DNA of 64,000 nucleotides, from NCBI GenBank assembly GCA_022495005.1, contig JAGYXB010000512.1, positions 248,001 through 312,000 on the forward strand. Direction: 5' to 3'. This DNA comes from Rhyacophila brunnea (taxonomy: Eukaryota > Arthropoda > Insecta > Trichoptera > Rhyacophilidae). The position numbers and the translations under genes are program-made. The notes beneath the pieces are model-generated. The model saw only the letters and a list, made by a program, of their open reading frames with translations. It was not told where the DNA came from and ran no database searches. This document shows positions 11,193 through 23,250 of the stretch, in pieces (position 1 is the first letter of the stretch; every line of letters starts with the position of its first letter).

Positions 11193-11815
11193 TTTTAGAG
11201 CGTGTTCAGAAAAAAATTCTTCGTCATCTCAATTTTTAAGTTTATAATTATTTTCCTTTTGACACCTTCTCAAACGAGTCTTTTCCGACTAACTTTCTTC
11301 AAGGCATGCTCGCCTTTCATTCTCTTGAAGCTCGTAGGTCACTTCTGCTCTTAAAGCATTTTTCCCTACTCTCACGTGGTATCATTTTCAATCCCGATAT
11401 TCTAGAAAATTTAAATTTTTACGCACCCGTCAATTACATGCGTAGTCGCAGCACCTATTTTGGGTGAAAGCTGTTTCCTCATGTCAGGCTCACCAGGCAC
11501 CAACAGCGAGGGCTGTGCGGTTGGTCAATGCACTCCCTAGAGATGTAGATATTTTTGGCGATCCATTATATATTCTGTTTTTTAAATTCTATTTTATTGT
11601 TTAATTTGTACTTTTTGAATCATTGTTGTTTTTTTAAATTTTATTTCTTTTGTATAAAAATATTTTTTGCTTTCTTTTTTTCCTCCACTTTGTTTTTTCT
11701 GATTTTCCGAACTGATTACTTGTAATTTTTATTCTAAATGTCATGTTGTGAACGTCCTGAATTAATAATTTGTTATGTACTCAACGTGTCTTTTTCAAAT
11801 AAATAAATAAATTAT
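11193..11815 (+). mobile_element. jockey-type LINE, 3' end
   Basis: The plus-strand translation reads LERVQKKILRHLNF, PFDTFS, GMLAFHSLEARRSLLLLKHF, NPDILENLNF, MRSRSTYFG and, after a frame change, APTARAVRLVNALPRDVDIF. This is the usual C-terminal tail of jockey/I-type reverse transcriptases. It is followed by an AT-rich 3' UTR ending in (AAAT)n at about 11800-11815. The copy has an internal stop and a frameshift and lacks everything upstream. A second copy at 43285-43985 carries a hAT MITE; this copy shows the empty site 'caccaggcaccaacagcg'. Confidence 0.75.
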
Positions 11816-12904
11816 ATTATACTGATTGGATACATATTCTATAATATAATATATCCATTTTTGTTATCATCATCGATAACGTAACTTCACCATCACTTAT
11901 CTTGACACAACATCTGCCTGCTCTAACATCTTTGTTGATCATCGATGTTTGGAATTTCTATTGTCTGATATATTTTCTTGGATACGTCTTGGTGCTTGAA
12001 CACTGTATATCTTTGCTGCATGGCCTGTCAATTGGAGTATATTAAGTTTAATAAACAATTTTTATTCTCCCATTGACTATATACAAATAACTGTTTGTTA
12101 TCCCGCTCAATTTCATGATGTAAACACTGAGATCCCGGAATTGGTTATACTCGTATATAATACTTTTAACAAATACAACATATTTCTGTGAACTAAATAT
12201 ATATCTGCATGGTAAAGTAGAAGAGATATAGGTTTTTAAATTTGAAAACTGATTAAAATAATCCAAATTAACCATACTACATAGTAATATATGCATACAC
12301 GTGAAAAATAATTAGTGAAAACAATGCCTCCGAAAAAGTCCGAAGCATAAAAACATACAAAGTTCTCCAATACTCAATATTATTTTGGCTCGCCTCTTCA
12401 TGTTCCATTCACACACAGACTGTTCTTATTAATATTTTTATTTAGCATATGATATTCATTACCACTTACTTATCATTGAAGTAATAAGGGTTGTAGCCTA
12501 AATATTTTCCGAAATAAATCCTAAAACAAGAGAATATTTTTTTTTCTCGGCATTACGAGACTGAAAACGTTTTATATACAAGTATCTTACCTATCAACTA
12601 AATGATAATACAAATTTATTTAATAACAAAAAAATGTTTTAAAATATTTATACCACCATTTTAGTGCAACTATTCTTCGGAATCCGGATTCAGGATAGAT
12701 TCTACAACTCCCAAAAACGCCTGTGGATTTAAAATTTAGACCAATATTGCAATATTTAATACGCATAACTAATAATGTAATAAACTATTTCTTTTATTAT
12801 TTAACGATTTAAGAATGTAACATTCTTTACATTGAAAATACATTATTTGAAAATACCTCAGATATATATATATACATATATATCTATCAGAAAAAACACT
12901 ATGA
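11816..12904. other. AT-rich; one SINE-C tail scrap
   Basis: Near 12787-12840 'atttaacgatttaagaatgtaacatt' matches, in reverse, the tail of SINE family C (compare 40725-40765). A short AT dinucleotide tract lies at about 12862-12885. Otherwise nothing is recognised. Confidence 0.4.
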
Positions 12905-12975
12905 CTGACGGGAATTTAACTCATATACACTGGGTTAGCACCAATGTGCTTTCGTTGTAATTCGATAGAACGCCG
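12905..12975 (-). repeat. tRNA-like SINE head
   Basis: On the minus strand 'aaagcacattggtgctaac' and a box-B-like GAGTTAAATTCCC are in the order and spacing of a tRNA promoter. The sequence is degenerate and probably a SINE remnant. Confidence 0.35.
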
Positions 12976-13299
12976 TGGCTTAGTTAATATATAATGGAAG
13001 TACATGTGTTTTGTGAATGATAATCGATAAATTCTACGTGTTGCAGTTGAAATAAGTTTTCCAGTGCGATCGGAATTAGACGTACTCTATCGACTAGTTA
13101 GTATTGGAAGAGAGAGGACATGATATTTCGTGACGAATTTTGGTTTCAGATTCATTTCCTTCAAACGATTATTCACTAAGTTTTATTTAAAACATAAATA
13201 CTAACGAATGTGAAAAAAAACAAACATTCAAATCAGTCAAAAACACAATTTATTTACACAGTCAAGTAGTCCCCTTTGAATGCGAAAAAAAATAAAACT

Positions 13300-13620
13300 C
13301 AGCCTCGTTCGTGATTTTCTGTTCGCGAAACGTACGCACCTTCCCGTTTCAATTCGATACCTGTACATAACACATAACATAAGACCTACGACATGAAAGA
13401 AGAGATCCAATCATACTGTGGAGCTACTTGACAGAGGATGCCCCGACATAAAAGTTCAGCACGCGTGCAGCTACATTCGCGGGTGGCAAAGATCGACGGG
13501 GTGCTACGCGGCGTAGACGCTTAGGGTCGCGCGATCGTAGAGCCGTAGAGGGAGGCTCCCTGCCACCCAACTCATGCCTTCTACGCTAACTGCTTCAAAC
13601 TCAAAGCGTCTACGCATACA
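13300..13620. promoter_or_regulatory. CpG-rich block, unassigned
   Basis: A locally GC- and CpG-rich stretch in AT-rich DNA, with several 'cgtagac'/'cgtagag' motifs between about 13505 and 13620. It could be a promoter or a decayed repeat. No open frame with a recognisable product covers it. Confidence 0.25.
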
Positions 13621-13859
13621 ATCTACGAGGTGTTTGCATTTTTTTTATATACTTCATAATTGTTTTAATACAGCTTCCTCAAGTATGAGGTATTTTATAA
13701 ATCTAATACCATTATCGATGGTTTCATAACTTTGTTACTATCTAACGAAATATTTTAATAGGGTCTATTACATAATGTTTTATAATAGTATATAATCTGA
13801 AAGTTCATAAAATTGATAAATAGTATAAGTACCTATGTTTATTAAAACAAATCACAATA

Positions 13860-14295
13860 CAGTATAACATCGTTATATCGAATTCACGTTTTCCCGGCAA
13901 TTGCGTGTAATTTTTTCAGTCCCGATGTTTTTCAGTACATTTAATACCCGCATTTACGTTTTTCTTTCCCGCGATTTACATCTGAAATATTCAAAATATG
14001 CGAGTTACGCGCACTTGACAATGATTGGGTCGTGACATTCGAACGGCGTAAGGTGTTTGGAGGGAAAACTCCGTGTCTTTAGAACGGCGCACGGTGATTG
14101 GTCGGCGAACGACGCTGTGATTGGCCTGAGTTCGGCGCAAAAATTATATTGAATGTTGGTTTTTTAATAAAACGTTATTTTTTAAGAAACATACAACTTA
14201 AATGTTCTTTTTTCAATACCCCCCTTTTACATTTTCCCTCGAATTAGGTTTATTTTTTCCAGTCCCTTAAAAAACGTAAAATATGGGTTATACTG
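13860..14295. mobile_element. pogo/Tigger-like MITE
   Basis: TA target duplications (13858-13859 and 14296-14297) flank inverted ends beginning CAGTATAAC, the pattern of the Tc1/mariner-pogo group. The inverted match continues patchily ('acgtttt...', 'ttttttccagtccc'). The 436-bp interior is non-coding and contains three GATTGG (inverted CCAAT) motifs at about 14024, 14095 and 14119 in a CpG-rich patch. Confidence 0.8.
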
Positions 14296-15270
14296 TATGT
14301 AAAACCTATTTCACACAGCTTAATAACGTTTCAATACAATAATCTCTAGCTTCATTGAATCAGATTTAATTCGGTAATTAAACTACAAGAAATAATTAAT
14401 TTATTATATTTTTAATCAATGCATTTTATTGTTTCACTGGGAATTTGCAATTAATACCATTGTCTTGAAATAATTATTTTATTTTATTAAATATCTGGTG
14501 TCTTTAAGTTGGCAATCCCTCAACAGATACAATTGGTGAGCTCATTGAAGTTAATGGCTGCAATAAATTGCTAAAGTAATAAATTGACGCTACCCCGTGA
14601 AATTCATTCGCTGCGGACCTTTTAATTAATATTTAATTACCACATTAAAATAACATGCTAATTATATCTAATGGCTGCTTGATGGGCAACGCACCAGTTT
14701 TTATAATTGCCACAAACATCATTTAAGCCCAATGTATTATGTACTGTATTTTACTAACAATAGTAACAGTTATTATTTGCTTATCTCACAGAAAAAAATC
14801 ACACGGGTGCCTCTAACCATATCATATAATGTAAAAAAATAACACGAAACAGCAAATATACGCTGATCTGTACATGGAAATTAGTTAAATGGACTAAAAT
14901 TAATTTTATCAATATTATCTGTAATGATTTCTTAAAATATGTTTAATAAACGTGATTGGCTTATTCGCTGTAACAAAGCCTGGGACTCAACATATCTTCA
15001 AACCGTCACTGTATTGTACTGTATATGGGTGGTTAAGTTTTCATAGTACAATATTATAATATTTGAATATTTCAGCATTATAATAAATATCATTATCATC
15101 ACTCGGAGTCAAACCACTCTTGGGTGAAAAGCATTGTACATATATTTGGATTAATATTATTTAACCATGTTTAATCCTAAGAAGACCATAATATTGGTCT
15201 TCACACAGTAGATATTGTATTAACATTTTTTTTACAAGAAATGGACCACTTTATCAATATATTTCTGACT
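14296..15270. other. no recognised feature
   Basis: AT-rich, without supported gene or repeat. Confidence 0.45.
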
Positions 15271-15775
15271 CCTAAAGTCCCGTTTTCATGATTCACTTTG
15301 GACGATCATCGCAGAGGAATCATCTATAGTGACCATTGTAAACGCACATTCATCAACGAATCATTAGTGATCATCCGGAATCAAATGTGAATGAAGTCCA
15401 ACTTGTTTTACATGTTGATCATTTTTTGATCACTACGGATGATTCCGCGCAAACGCACTGTGTCCCCGAGTACTGTCATCATATTCCCCAAAATATTACG
15501 TCGCATTACCTACCCATGGTTTTATCCACCAACGCATCTTTTTCTTACCCCTCTTTCTCTCGATGAAATTTCTGCATTCATATAACAAATAATCACAAAT
15601 TGTTTGAATTCCACCATACACCACAATTTCACTTGACACCATTTTGGAATGAATTAAGTATTTCACTTTCGGTGACACGTGTAAACAAAAAGTGAATGCC
15701 TGAATGCAATTCCCTGCGGATTTTCATCTGCAGTGACTCGTCTAAATGAGCCTTCACATACATTACAAAATAATA
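15270..15775 (-). mobile_element. possible PIF/Harbinger-like non-autonomous element
   Basis: A 60-codon minus-strand frame (15496-15678) ends in KKKMRWWIKPWVGN, which resembles the N-terminal 'RRRWWVxP' segment of Harbinger/ALP1-like nucleases. The flanks have weakly similar inverted ends (about 15276 and 15755) and repeated 'gatgattcc'/'gatcatc' motifs. The downstream nuclease domain is absent. The family match rests on one short motif. Confidence 0.35.
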
Positions 15776-16139
15776 CGTGTTCGATCGTTAGATAAATGAA
15801 CCTAAAAAATAGACATAAATTTTAAATATAGAATATTCGAAACAAGTGAAATAAATTTTCCTGTTAGATCAATGAATATAATTTACCACAAATCTCTATA
15901 TATGTTATGTAATTATTTTTTCGTTGTCAGAAGAAAATGATTTCTAGTAAAAAAAAAAATACAAAATTATACAACCTTTCGTGATTTTTTCTTATTATAA
16001 CATGTTTCAGATGGTTCTTTTGCACGTTAATTGGCATTATAATGAGCTACTACTGCCGCACGTGGGCGAAGTTTTTTAATGTTTGACTTTTAATATTTAA
16101 GCCGAAGATACTAGTAAGATAAATTCGCCAAAACATTCA

Positions 16140-16426
16140 TAAATAATAAAGTGACGGGTACTCCGCAGTCGCCATTAGCACTTTTCATTTCACTTCAAGA
16201 TAAAAAATGACGATACCGAAAATGTGTCCAAAGTTTATTCAACCCCCAAACTGGCCGCACTACAATAATACGTCACATAAAAGTTTCAAAATGCCGCTCT
16301 CCGGTGTAGGACGCCCGCGGCGACTGAGCACCGCCCCCGCCCCGTCTCGGTGCGACCCACCGTTTGAACGTGACGGATTGTTATGCTCTAGTATATTGTC
16401 ATCGAGCGTTACGTCATAAGGTCGTG
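16140..16426 (+). promoter_or_regulatory. CpG-rich block with CRE-like sites and a donor-like end
   Basis: A GC-rich patch (about 16290-16380) lies between two TACGTCA motifs (near 16270 and 16411). It is followed by GTGAGT (about 16422-16427), which fits a 5' splice donor. A 70-codon frame (16207-16419) ends just before the donor but matches no family I know. It may be a promoter with a first exon, or chance. Confidence 0.25.
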
Positions 16427-16743
16427 AGTATTTTAATACACCATTCGTGATGTGTTGTCATTTCTCGACAAACTCGTTAACCCACAATTAGTTTTTTTTT
16501 ATTTCGATGTAATTTTTACTATATTTAGAGCTCCGGAAACTACTAGAAATACTAAACAGATGCAAGCGTCACGTTTTGGTCACATATAGTTCAAAACAGC
16601 ATCCTTTGTTTTGGACCAAGTAGTAAAGTATACCTTCGAATTGTTAGTTAAATTTTCTGTTCACGCATTTAACTTAATCTTAATAGTGTAAAAATATAAA
16701 AAGGTTATAAAATTAAAGATTAGATTTAACCTAATTCTTATAT

Positions 16744-16935
16744 CTTATAGCCGCAGCCCTTGTGGTGCAGTGCGTCAGGCGCTGGCCTTCCCCGGGAGCT
16801 CTGTTCCCGGATGGAATCCCGGTGAGGACACAATATATTTATGTGATTTTCTCAAAGTCTGGGTGTTTGTGATTATTTCAAATAACTACCATCCTTGTAC
16901 GAAAAAGCAATGACATGGTTATTAATAATTCAAAA
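16744..16935 (+). mobile_element. tRNA-derived SINE, family A
   Basis: The head contains a box-A-like TGGTGCAGTGCG and a box-B-like GGATGGAATCCC. The body ('ttttctcaaagtctgggtgtttgtga', 'caatgacatggttattaataattc') is shared with reverse copies at 33000-33195 and 40185-40355. This is the most complete copy in the window. Confidence 0.75.
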
Positions 16936-17189
16936 ATATATAAATATTATTGCCTTAGAACTCTTATTGAAGAGTAAATCAGCTAACTTATTTTTGTCAT
17001 AAAGATACTGTAAATATACTACATAAGCGTGATAGTTTTGACAGAAAATATGACGTAGTTAGAGTGACGCCGAACGAGAGAAAACAATGCAACAGGATTC
17101 ATGTATGAGCATTAGGAAATAATAACGACAACAATAATTAAATTTACGCAGTAGAAGAAATCGCAATCTACGATACTAACGGAAATAAA

Positions 17190-17285
17190 TGTATTGTTTT
17201 TCAATTTGTATTTCAGTCAGAGTATGGACCTCATAGGTTGAGTAAGTGGCTAACATCCTTTCCTCATAAAGACAAAAGTCTGTTA
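17190..17285 (+). mobile_element. SINE family B, truncated
   Basis: It has only the body ('attgtttttcaatttgt', 'agtatggacctcataggttgag', 'aagtggctaacatcc') shared with 2745-2925. The tRNA head is missing. Confidence 0.65.
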
Positions 17286-17921
17286 ATAGAAACCTCCACT
17301 CTGCAGAAGCCCATATTATGATCTTATTAGGATCGAACATCGTCAAAAAACGGTGCGCAGTAGAAAACATTGCAGGCTACACAATTTCAAGGTTAAGTTG
17401 TTCCACGATAATATACCTTGCTATGCTTTCTTCAGCGTCAGAGCATTGTACAAACACGAAGTTGTGCCATTTCCTTAAATACATTTTTAATAATAGAATA
17501 ACCCTATTTTCTATATTTCTTTTTTAAATTGATTGTTTTCCATAACGACTGTGTGCTATTCTGACGAATTTTTATAACGGATTAAAAACTTCTTACTATT
17601 TTAAGTTAATACTATACTACTACCCGGTACATAAAAATTTTAGGCGAAAAAAATTCCGCTGGTAAAATTAAATTTGATAAGTTGACTCGAATACCGAAAA
17701 ATAAAATATCGACAGTGGTCAAGATGAAACTTGAGACCATACGATTAGCAGACATGCACGTTACTACTTACGATATCACTAACAACTACGAATATATAAT
17801 ATTAAAGACCCTTTTCAAATTAATTGGAACAAAATCAGAAACAAACGTAACATGTGTATCGTGCAATTAACTTATTTGATGGCACCATAAAGGTTGATTT
17901 ATTTTTTATTAACTATATTAT

Positions 17922-18146
17922 AATGTTTGTGGACGTGTTAAATAGGTTAAATTTATAATTGTTTATATTATCATGTTTCTTTAAGATTTACATATTATTA
18001 TACTCATGCTGTCTTTTCTACTTTCTTGTTATATTAGTTGTTATTTGTAATTAAGATATTTTTATAATTTTGTATTTATTATATATTATGGCGCATTGGC
18101 CAATCGCTGTAATGCCGTAATACTCTTTTTCTAAATAAATAAATAC
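17922..18146 (+). mobile_element. jockey-type LINE 3' UTR, truncated copy
   Basis: It matches the tail of the LINE at 21477-22262 ('gtttgtggacgtgttaaata', 'tatggcgcattggccaatcg', ending '(ctaaataaataaat)'). It is 5'-truncated about where that ORF ends, as expected of an abortive retrotransposition. Confidence 0.8.
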
Positions 18147-18486
18147 AATTTCTTTCAAATGGGATTTGATTCCATACCGATCCCGTTTCAGGAAAGACCT
18201 TCTTTTATCAAGAAATTTTCTAACATAAATTTTTATGAAGCTATACCAAATTATGTGCGTCTACAATATATTGTATGTAGCATAGAATTATGAACCCTCA
18301 CTAAGATAATAAGTAGTAATCAAATGAAGGCATTCAAGGTGTAGGTGTACTAAAAACATATGTCCAATGTAAAACTGGCGTCTCATACAATAGTTTCCAA
18401 ATTTAATTACTAGTAAGATTCTAATGTTATATGTTTCGCTACCAGTTTCAGTTGAGCCTTGTGGTCTATTATAACGTAAACATATG
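18147..18486. other. no recognised feature
   Basis: No supported feature. Confidence 0.4.
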
Positions 18487-18899
18487 CAGTCGAACTTGGT
18501 TATCACGATCACGGATGTAGGTAATGAGGAAACATTCGTTGACGTGCCGCAGGGATCGGATTACGTGGGATCGGATTACGTTTATGACACTAGTTAAGTG
18601 TCTAAGTAGGTACCTAATTGGTGTTTTCACCGACAACATTGAAAAAGTATCCACGCATATGGTTGAAATTGCATGTAAAAAATCCAAGCCTCGTGAAGTC
18701 AGTAGATACCTACCAGCGCCGGTGTCTCAGCATTTCATTACAATAAACAACTTATTTTGTAGTTATAAATGCCATGCTTGTTTCGGGGATTTTTACGATG
18801 GTTTTCAGATTTTTGGCGCAAAAATGTTATATAACGATAATGCTTATAACGAGCAAATTCAGTTGGTCCCATCTTCCTCATAATAACCAAGTTCGACTG
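18487..18899. mobile_element. pogo/mariner-like MITE
   Basis: The ends CAGTCGAACTTGGTTAT and its exact complement (17 bp) bound 413 bp. The right side is followed by TA (18900-18901); the left has TG (18485-18486), a likely mutated TA. The 119-codon frame within (18524-18883) shows no transposase motif. An imperfect 'gggatcggattacgt' tandem lies near 18552-18580. Confidence 0.75.
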
Positions 18900-19196
18900 T
18901 ATTTCCAATTTGACGATTGTTTGTATTATATTAATATATTTCATTAGGTATTTCTGACTGGAAACAAAAACATGGCTGTAGTCTCTTCAAAATTCAATTC
19001 GCGAAGGAATTTTTGATAATTATCCTTTGAAATCATTTTCACTCGTATGGAATCTCCGCTACCTCTTGTAATACCTACTTCTCAGAATCTGCTAGCCGTT
19101 ACCAATTATCTTTAAAATATGTACACCTGTGGATCATATTGTAGAAATTGGGTATTTATCATCTATATTGCTATATGACCAATAGGCCGTATTTTA

Positions 19197-19665
19197 CAAC
19201 GTTTTTATTAGTTCGTATTCTTATTTTTCCGGTGGTTGTTTATCCAGTACAAATCTTGCAATCGATTTTTAACTAACTTCCCGACTAGCTAAACATTTGA
19301 AACTTTTAGAATATATCATAACACGATGCCAATGTATTCTTTTAATGCTTTTAGCCATCTTTAAGTAGAATTGAATTCATTTTCAGTTAATTCGGTTTTG
19401 TGTGAAAAGTTATTTCGGAAGAAATCCGTAATCCAATCCACTATTATTGGTTGCTAAGTGGGTGGTCCTAGCAACAAAATTATTAATATATACGTGCGTT
19501 ACTATGGAAATCAAAATGACATTTCAGTATTCTATATTTGTTTGTTTGTTTGTTTTTTATTTACTTCATATTATCAAGTATAAGTTTGAGCATATTGAAC
19601 ATAACAATTGAACAGAAAATTTAAAAACGTTGTTTATAAAAATTCTTTTTACCTTGTAATTATTT
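19197..19665 (-). repeat. interspersed repeat family R, copy 1
   Basis: It is homologous over most of its length to 27045-27540 and 30735-31178, which lie in the opposite orientation. Shared blocks include 'gttgctaag', 'cgtgcgttactatgg', 'ttttagccatctttaag' and 'aactaacttcccgacta'. No coding frame and no TIRs that I can define. Possibly a MITE or Helitron-derived family. Confidence 0.7.
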
Positions 19666-20264
19666 GTTAGTTAACTTATTTAAGTTGTAATATTTAACAT
19701 TTTTGTGGGTTAGAAAGTTTTAGTATACAGTCCGTGATATTTGAGATATTTTCCGGCGAATTTTGCTACGTCTACGACGCTATTATGTTGCTTTTCAACA
19801 ATTTGACGTTTGACATACTTGTTAGTTGTTGCTTTTGCCGTAATTTTAAATCTATTCATCGTATGTCACTAAAATTTCGCCCTCTATTCAAAAATATTCA
19901 TATTACTCGTTTCAGTTCCGGATCTGGTTATAGAACACGATGTATTATTACATTTTAATGGAAAAAGAATAACGCGATTTTTTCATAAATATTTTTACAT
20001 TTTTATACCATGAATATATTATTACTATTTCTCATAACGCCATAGTTTTTACTTTTTTATTCGTAAAAGTAATCCTTATTGGCTAATTGTATGGGATTTT
20101 TAAATACAGATACCAAAAAAAGAATTTATGTTATTTACCTAATTAGGTACATAAAAAAATAATTAATCATAAACTAATTAAATAATTCTTAACACATCCG
20201 GTAACACCAGAATCAATCAGACTTAAATAATAATATTTAGCTATATTCTTGCAAACTAGGGATT

Positions 20265-20970
20265 GCAATACCGCTATTTCAAAACCGGTATTCCAGTATT
20301 TATCAATACCGAAATACCGGTTTTAAAAATCCAAAATACCGGAATTTTCGGTATTAAAAACCACACTCGTTTACGTTTTTGAAAATGAATTGAATGTTAT
20401 TTCTACATTACTTTATACTGTTTTGCCCATTAAATTTAGTGTATAAGTTATGTGCTGCTATAATGCACATATATTTACTAAACCCAACAAAGTTAAAATA
20501 GTAATAAAACAAAATCCTTCAAATATACCTATTTATAAAATTGTCGCGATAATTTAACATAACATTATTTCGAAATAGAAAACATCCGTGACAAATGTCC
20601 AATTTTATTATTCTATAATAAATTATTGACGACTGTACAAGAGTTCAATTGAAGAAGCATTTTCTGCAATTGCACTTATTTGCACGTCTTACTGAACTAG
20701 TTTTTTGAGGGTGTTAGTTAAAATTATCAATTTATTTAAATTATTTGTAAAGATCACCATTTCTACAATATTATTATCAATACATATTTTAAATATCAAC
20801 AGAATAAAATAAAAATGTAGGTAGGTAGGTAGGTTTTTGATGTATAATAATGTTTTAAAGAAATTATAATAGCTACATTTACTAATAAGTAGTAAGTACT
20901 TTTTTTATATTTCAACAAATACCGGTATTCATTAAGAGTATTGATATTTTCATTCGGTATTGCATATATA
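20265..20970 (+). mobile_element. hAT remnant with TAGGGATTGCAATACCG terminus
   Basis: The left end TAGGGATTGCAATACCG and several nested 'ataccggt' repeats are hAT-like. Near 20645 the plus strand reads S-I-E-E-A-F-S-A-I-A-L-I-C-T, close to the 'S..ER.FS..G' core of the hAT dimerisation domain. The right end near 20955-20970 ('cggtattgc') is the partial complement of the left. The transposase is almost entirely lost. A (TAGG)n run lies at about 20818-20836. Confidence 0.6.
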
Positions 20971-21476
20971 TCGCCAAAAATGGAGGAATATTTTTGAAAG
21001 TATTAAAAATCCGCATTAACTTTAATTTTTAAATTTAATTTTTCTTTCAGTTCTCTGAACGTTTTTTCCTGCAGTGTTATACAACAGTAAAAAATTTCCA
21101 ACTGGTATTTAAATTCTAATATCTCTACGATTACCTATAATTATTATGTTATTACTACATGCAAATTTAAATAGAACAAAACTTCATAACACCATATGGC
21201 CGGTTGCGTAATATGTATTTCAGTGATGACCAACATAAAAAAAGCTTACTGCCTTACGGAAATTGTTTCACAATAAGAAAACCAGCAATAAAAAATTAAA
21301 ATAAAACGTTTGTACCACTCCTTGTGCAGTTTTGCATTTTTGATAAGTTGGTAGTGAAAATATGAAACTTCCCACTAAGAATAAGCTACCAGCCGCTGAC
21401 AGGTTTGTGAAACAGCTCATTACGGCACAATAGTGTACATTTAAAGTAGCTTCTAATCGCCAAGAACTGGGAAATA

Positions 21477-22262
21477 TTGAACCGGTTTGCTGTCACTGGA
21501 TATTTTATAAACTGGCAATCGTTTGACAGCAAACCGGTGGGAAGTTGTTCTAAACAGATATATATAAATTTTCCGATGGAGATAAAAGATGTGGGTGTAT
21601 TGTATGATGCAAAGTTCACTTTCAATCAGCATATTTTTAACATCAGTATTAGATCTAGCAAAATGCTTGGTTTTGTTATGAGGGTTTCAAAATCATTCGA
21701 AAACGTCCGAGTGCTACGTACATTATACGTATCATTTGTGTTGAGTATTCTTGAATATGCCAGCATTATTTGGAGTCCTAATAGGCCCCATCCACACAAT
21801 TAAGTTGGATCGAGTCCACAATAGATTTCTTAGATTTCTCTACTTAAGAACATACGGGTTCTTTCCTTATGATAATGACAATAAAATGAATTTCCCGACT
21901 CGTTTTCTTCTGGGTATGCTATCAATGCAATCCCTGTCCACCCGAAGAGTGATTGCTCTTTTAAATCATTTCTTTTTACTTCTTTGTGGGTTCATTTACA
22001 ATCCGTATATACTGGCAAATATTAATTTTCATATTCCCACCAATATTACTCCATGTTTGTGGACGTGTTAAATAGGTTAAATTTATAATTGTATTTATCA
22101 ATTTACTCTAATATCTACATAAACATATACTGTCTTTTCTACTTTCGTATTATACTGGTTGTTATTATATAATTAAGTCATTTTTATAATTTTGTATTAA
22201 TTTTGTATTATGGCGCATTGGCCAATCGCTGTGATGCCGCAATACTCTTTTCTAAATAAATA
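21477..22262 (+). mobile_element. jockey-type LINE, reverse transcriptase C-terminus and 3' UTR
   Basis: Two overlapping frames (21477-21803 and 21751-22071) join by a frameshift near 21785-21800. They read MEIKDVGVLYDAKFTFNQHI, RSSKMLGFVMRVSKSF, LRTLYVSFVLSILEYASIIW, then LDRVHNRFLRFLYLRTYG and LSTRRVIALLNHFF. This is the post-palm and thumb region of jockey/I-group reverse transcriptases. The catalytic palm is missing upstream. The 3' UTR (22072-22262) ends in AAAT repeats and recurs at 17922-18146. A 15-bp inverted repeat (ACCGGTTTGCTGTCA, 21481-21495 and 21524-21538) lies at the start. Confidence 0.8.
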
Positions 22263-22589
22263 AATATATATATCATACTTGTACACCAAGTATAGATATT
22301 CCACCTCTTTTGTTGCTTCTTTAGCCATCTATTTGTTCTTTGGTGATAGTCTCAGTTATGTTTATTTTACACTTTTCGATAGTGAATAAATTATTAACTT
22401 GCAGGATGATTGAAAGGTGCATTTTATTTTTAATTGTTATTGAGGATCGTAACTCCTTTCAAATATTGTCGTCATATCTGCAATTTCTGCATTCCGAGAC
22501 CAGTAACTTTTTTTTAAAGTTAATTCGAACCATTGTAAAAGAGCCTTTTTTATTCCGCGTCTATCTTCGATGTTTTCGCTGACAATGTG
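22263..22589. other. no recognised feature
   Basis: No supported feature; it may hold the far, unrecognisable end of the minus-strand LINE that follows. Confidence 0.35.
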
Positions 22590-23085
22590 CCTTTACAATT
22601 TTCCTTCTGGGTATATGGTCAAATAACTTAAAAAAAGTATACAAACATATTTTAAAAATCCGATCAAAAGCGTGTATTCACTTCATGGCGATATCTTCAA
22701 AGCACATCTCAAAAGCACCATCTTATTCCTTTCTTTTTATTTTATGGTTGACGTCTCAACGCCATAAAAAAAGAGTCTTGACCAGGTCAACTTTATTTCC
22801 ATTGTGATATTGCACTACTTTTTTATACTTCAATCACGATTAATCTGAATTTTGCAACATACAATGTTTGTAATGTAATAATCGAGAAAAACAAAATCAT
22901 CAGCAATCTCCAGTTTCTTCAGTGCATTATTATTAATGAACTGAAATTTCATATATTATCATAATTTTAGTCTTCTGTATGTCTATCTCAAGATCTAGGA
23001 CTTTGCATTCCACCTCTACCAGTTTAAGGAGTGCGACGTTTTCTTCTTCGGATTTGTCAACGAGTATAGTATCCATCTAGTGTTA
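22590..23085 (-). mobile_element. RTE-like LINE reverse transcriptase remnant
   Basis: The minus strand reads DTILVDKSEEENVALLKLVE and then DLEIDIQKTKIMI, the stretch just after the YADD box in RTE-type reverse transcriptases. It is followed after frame changes by TLFFYGVETSTIK and LLRCALKISP, matching the 'LLYGxExW' and 'RILxI' landmarks. Multiple stops; the YADD codons themselves are damaged. Confidence 0.6.
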
Positions 23086-23194
23086 TTAGATCTTAGTGTG
23101 TTACTAAATTAAACGAATGATATTTTTATTCGATGCCAGAATACACATACGTTATATTATATTTATTATTTGATTTTAAAATACATAATTCAAA

Positions 23195-23242
23195 AAAATC
23201 TCCTAAAAAAGGTAGAACAACTGGGACCTCACATCTTTCACA
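23195..23242 (-). repeat. tRNA-like fragment interrupted by the element at 23251
   Basis: 'gtagaacaactgggacctcacatctttcac' resembles the reverse tRNA-like pieces at 24850-24915 and 36305-36375 ('catatctttcactatcc'). Its continuation appears after 24583. Confidence 0.4.
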
Positions 23243-23250
23243 GTGCGTAC

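Noticed and set aside
18524..18883. 119-codon frame inside a pogo-like MITE
   Set aside because: No DDE, CENPB or HTH motif and a MITE-sized element; more likely chance.
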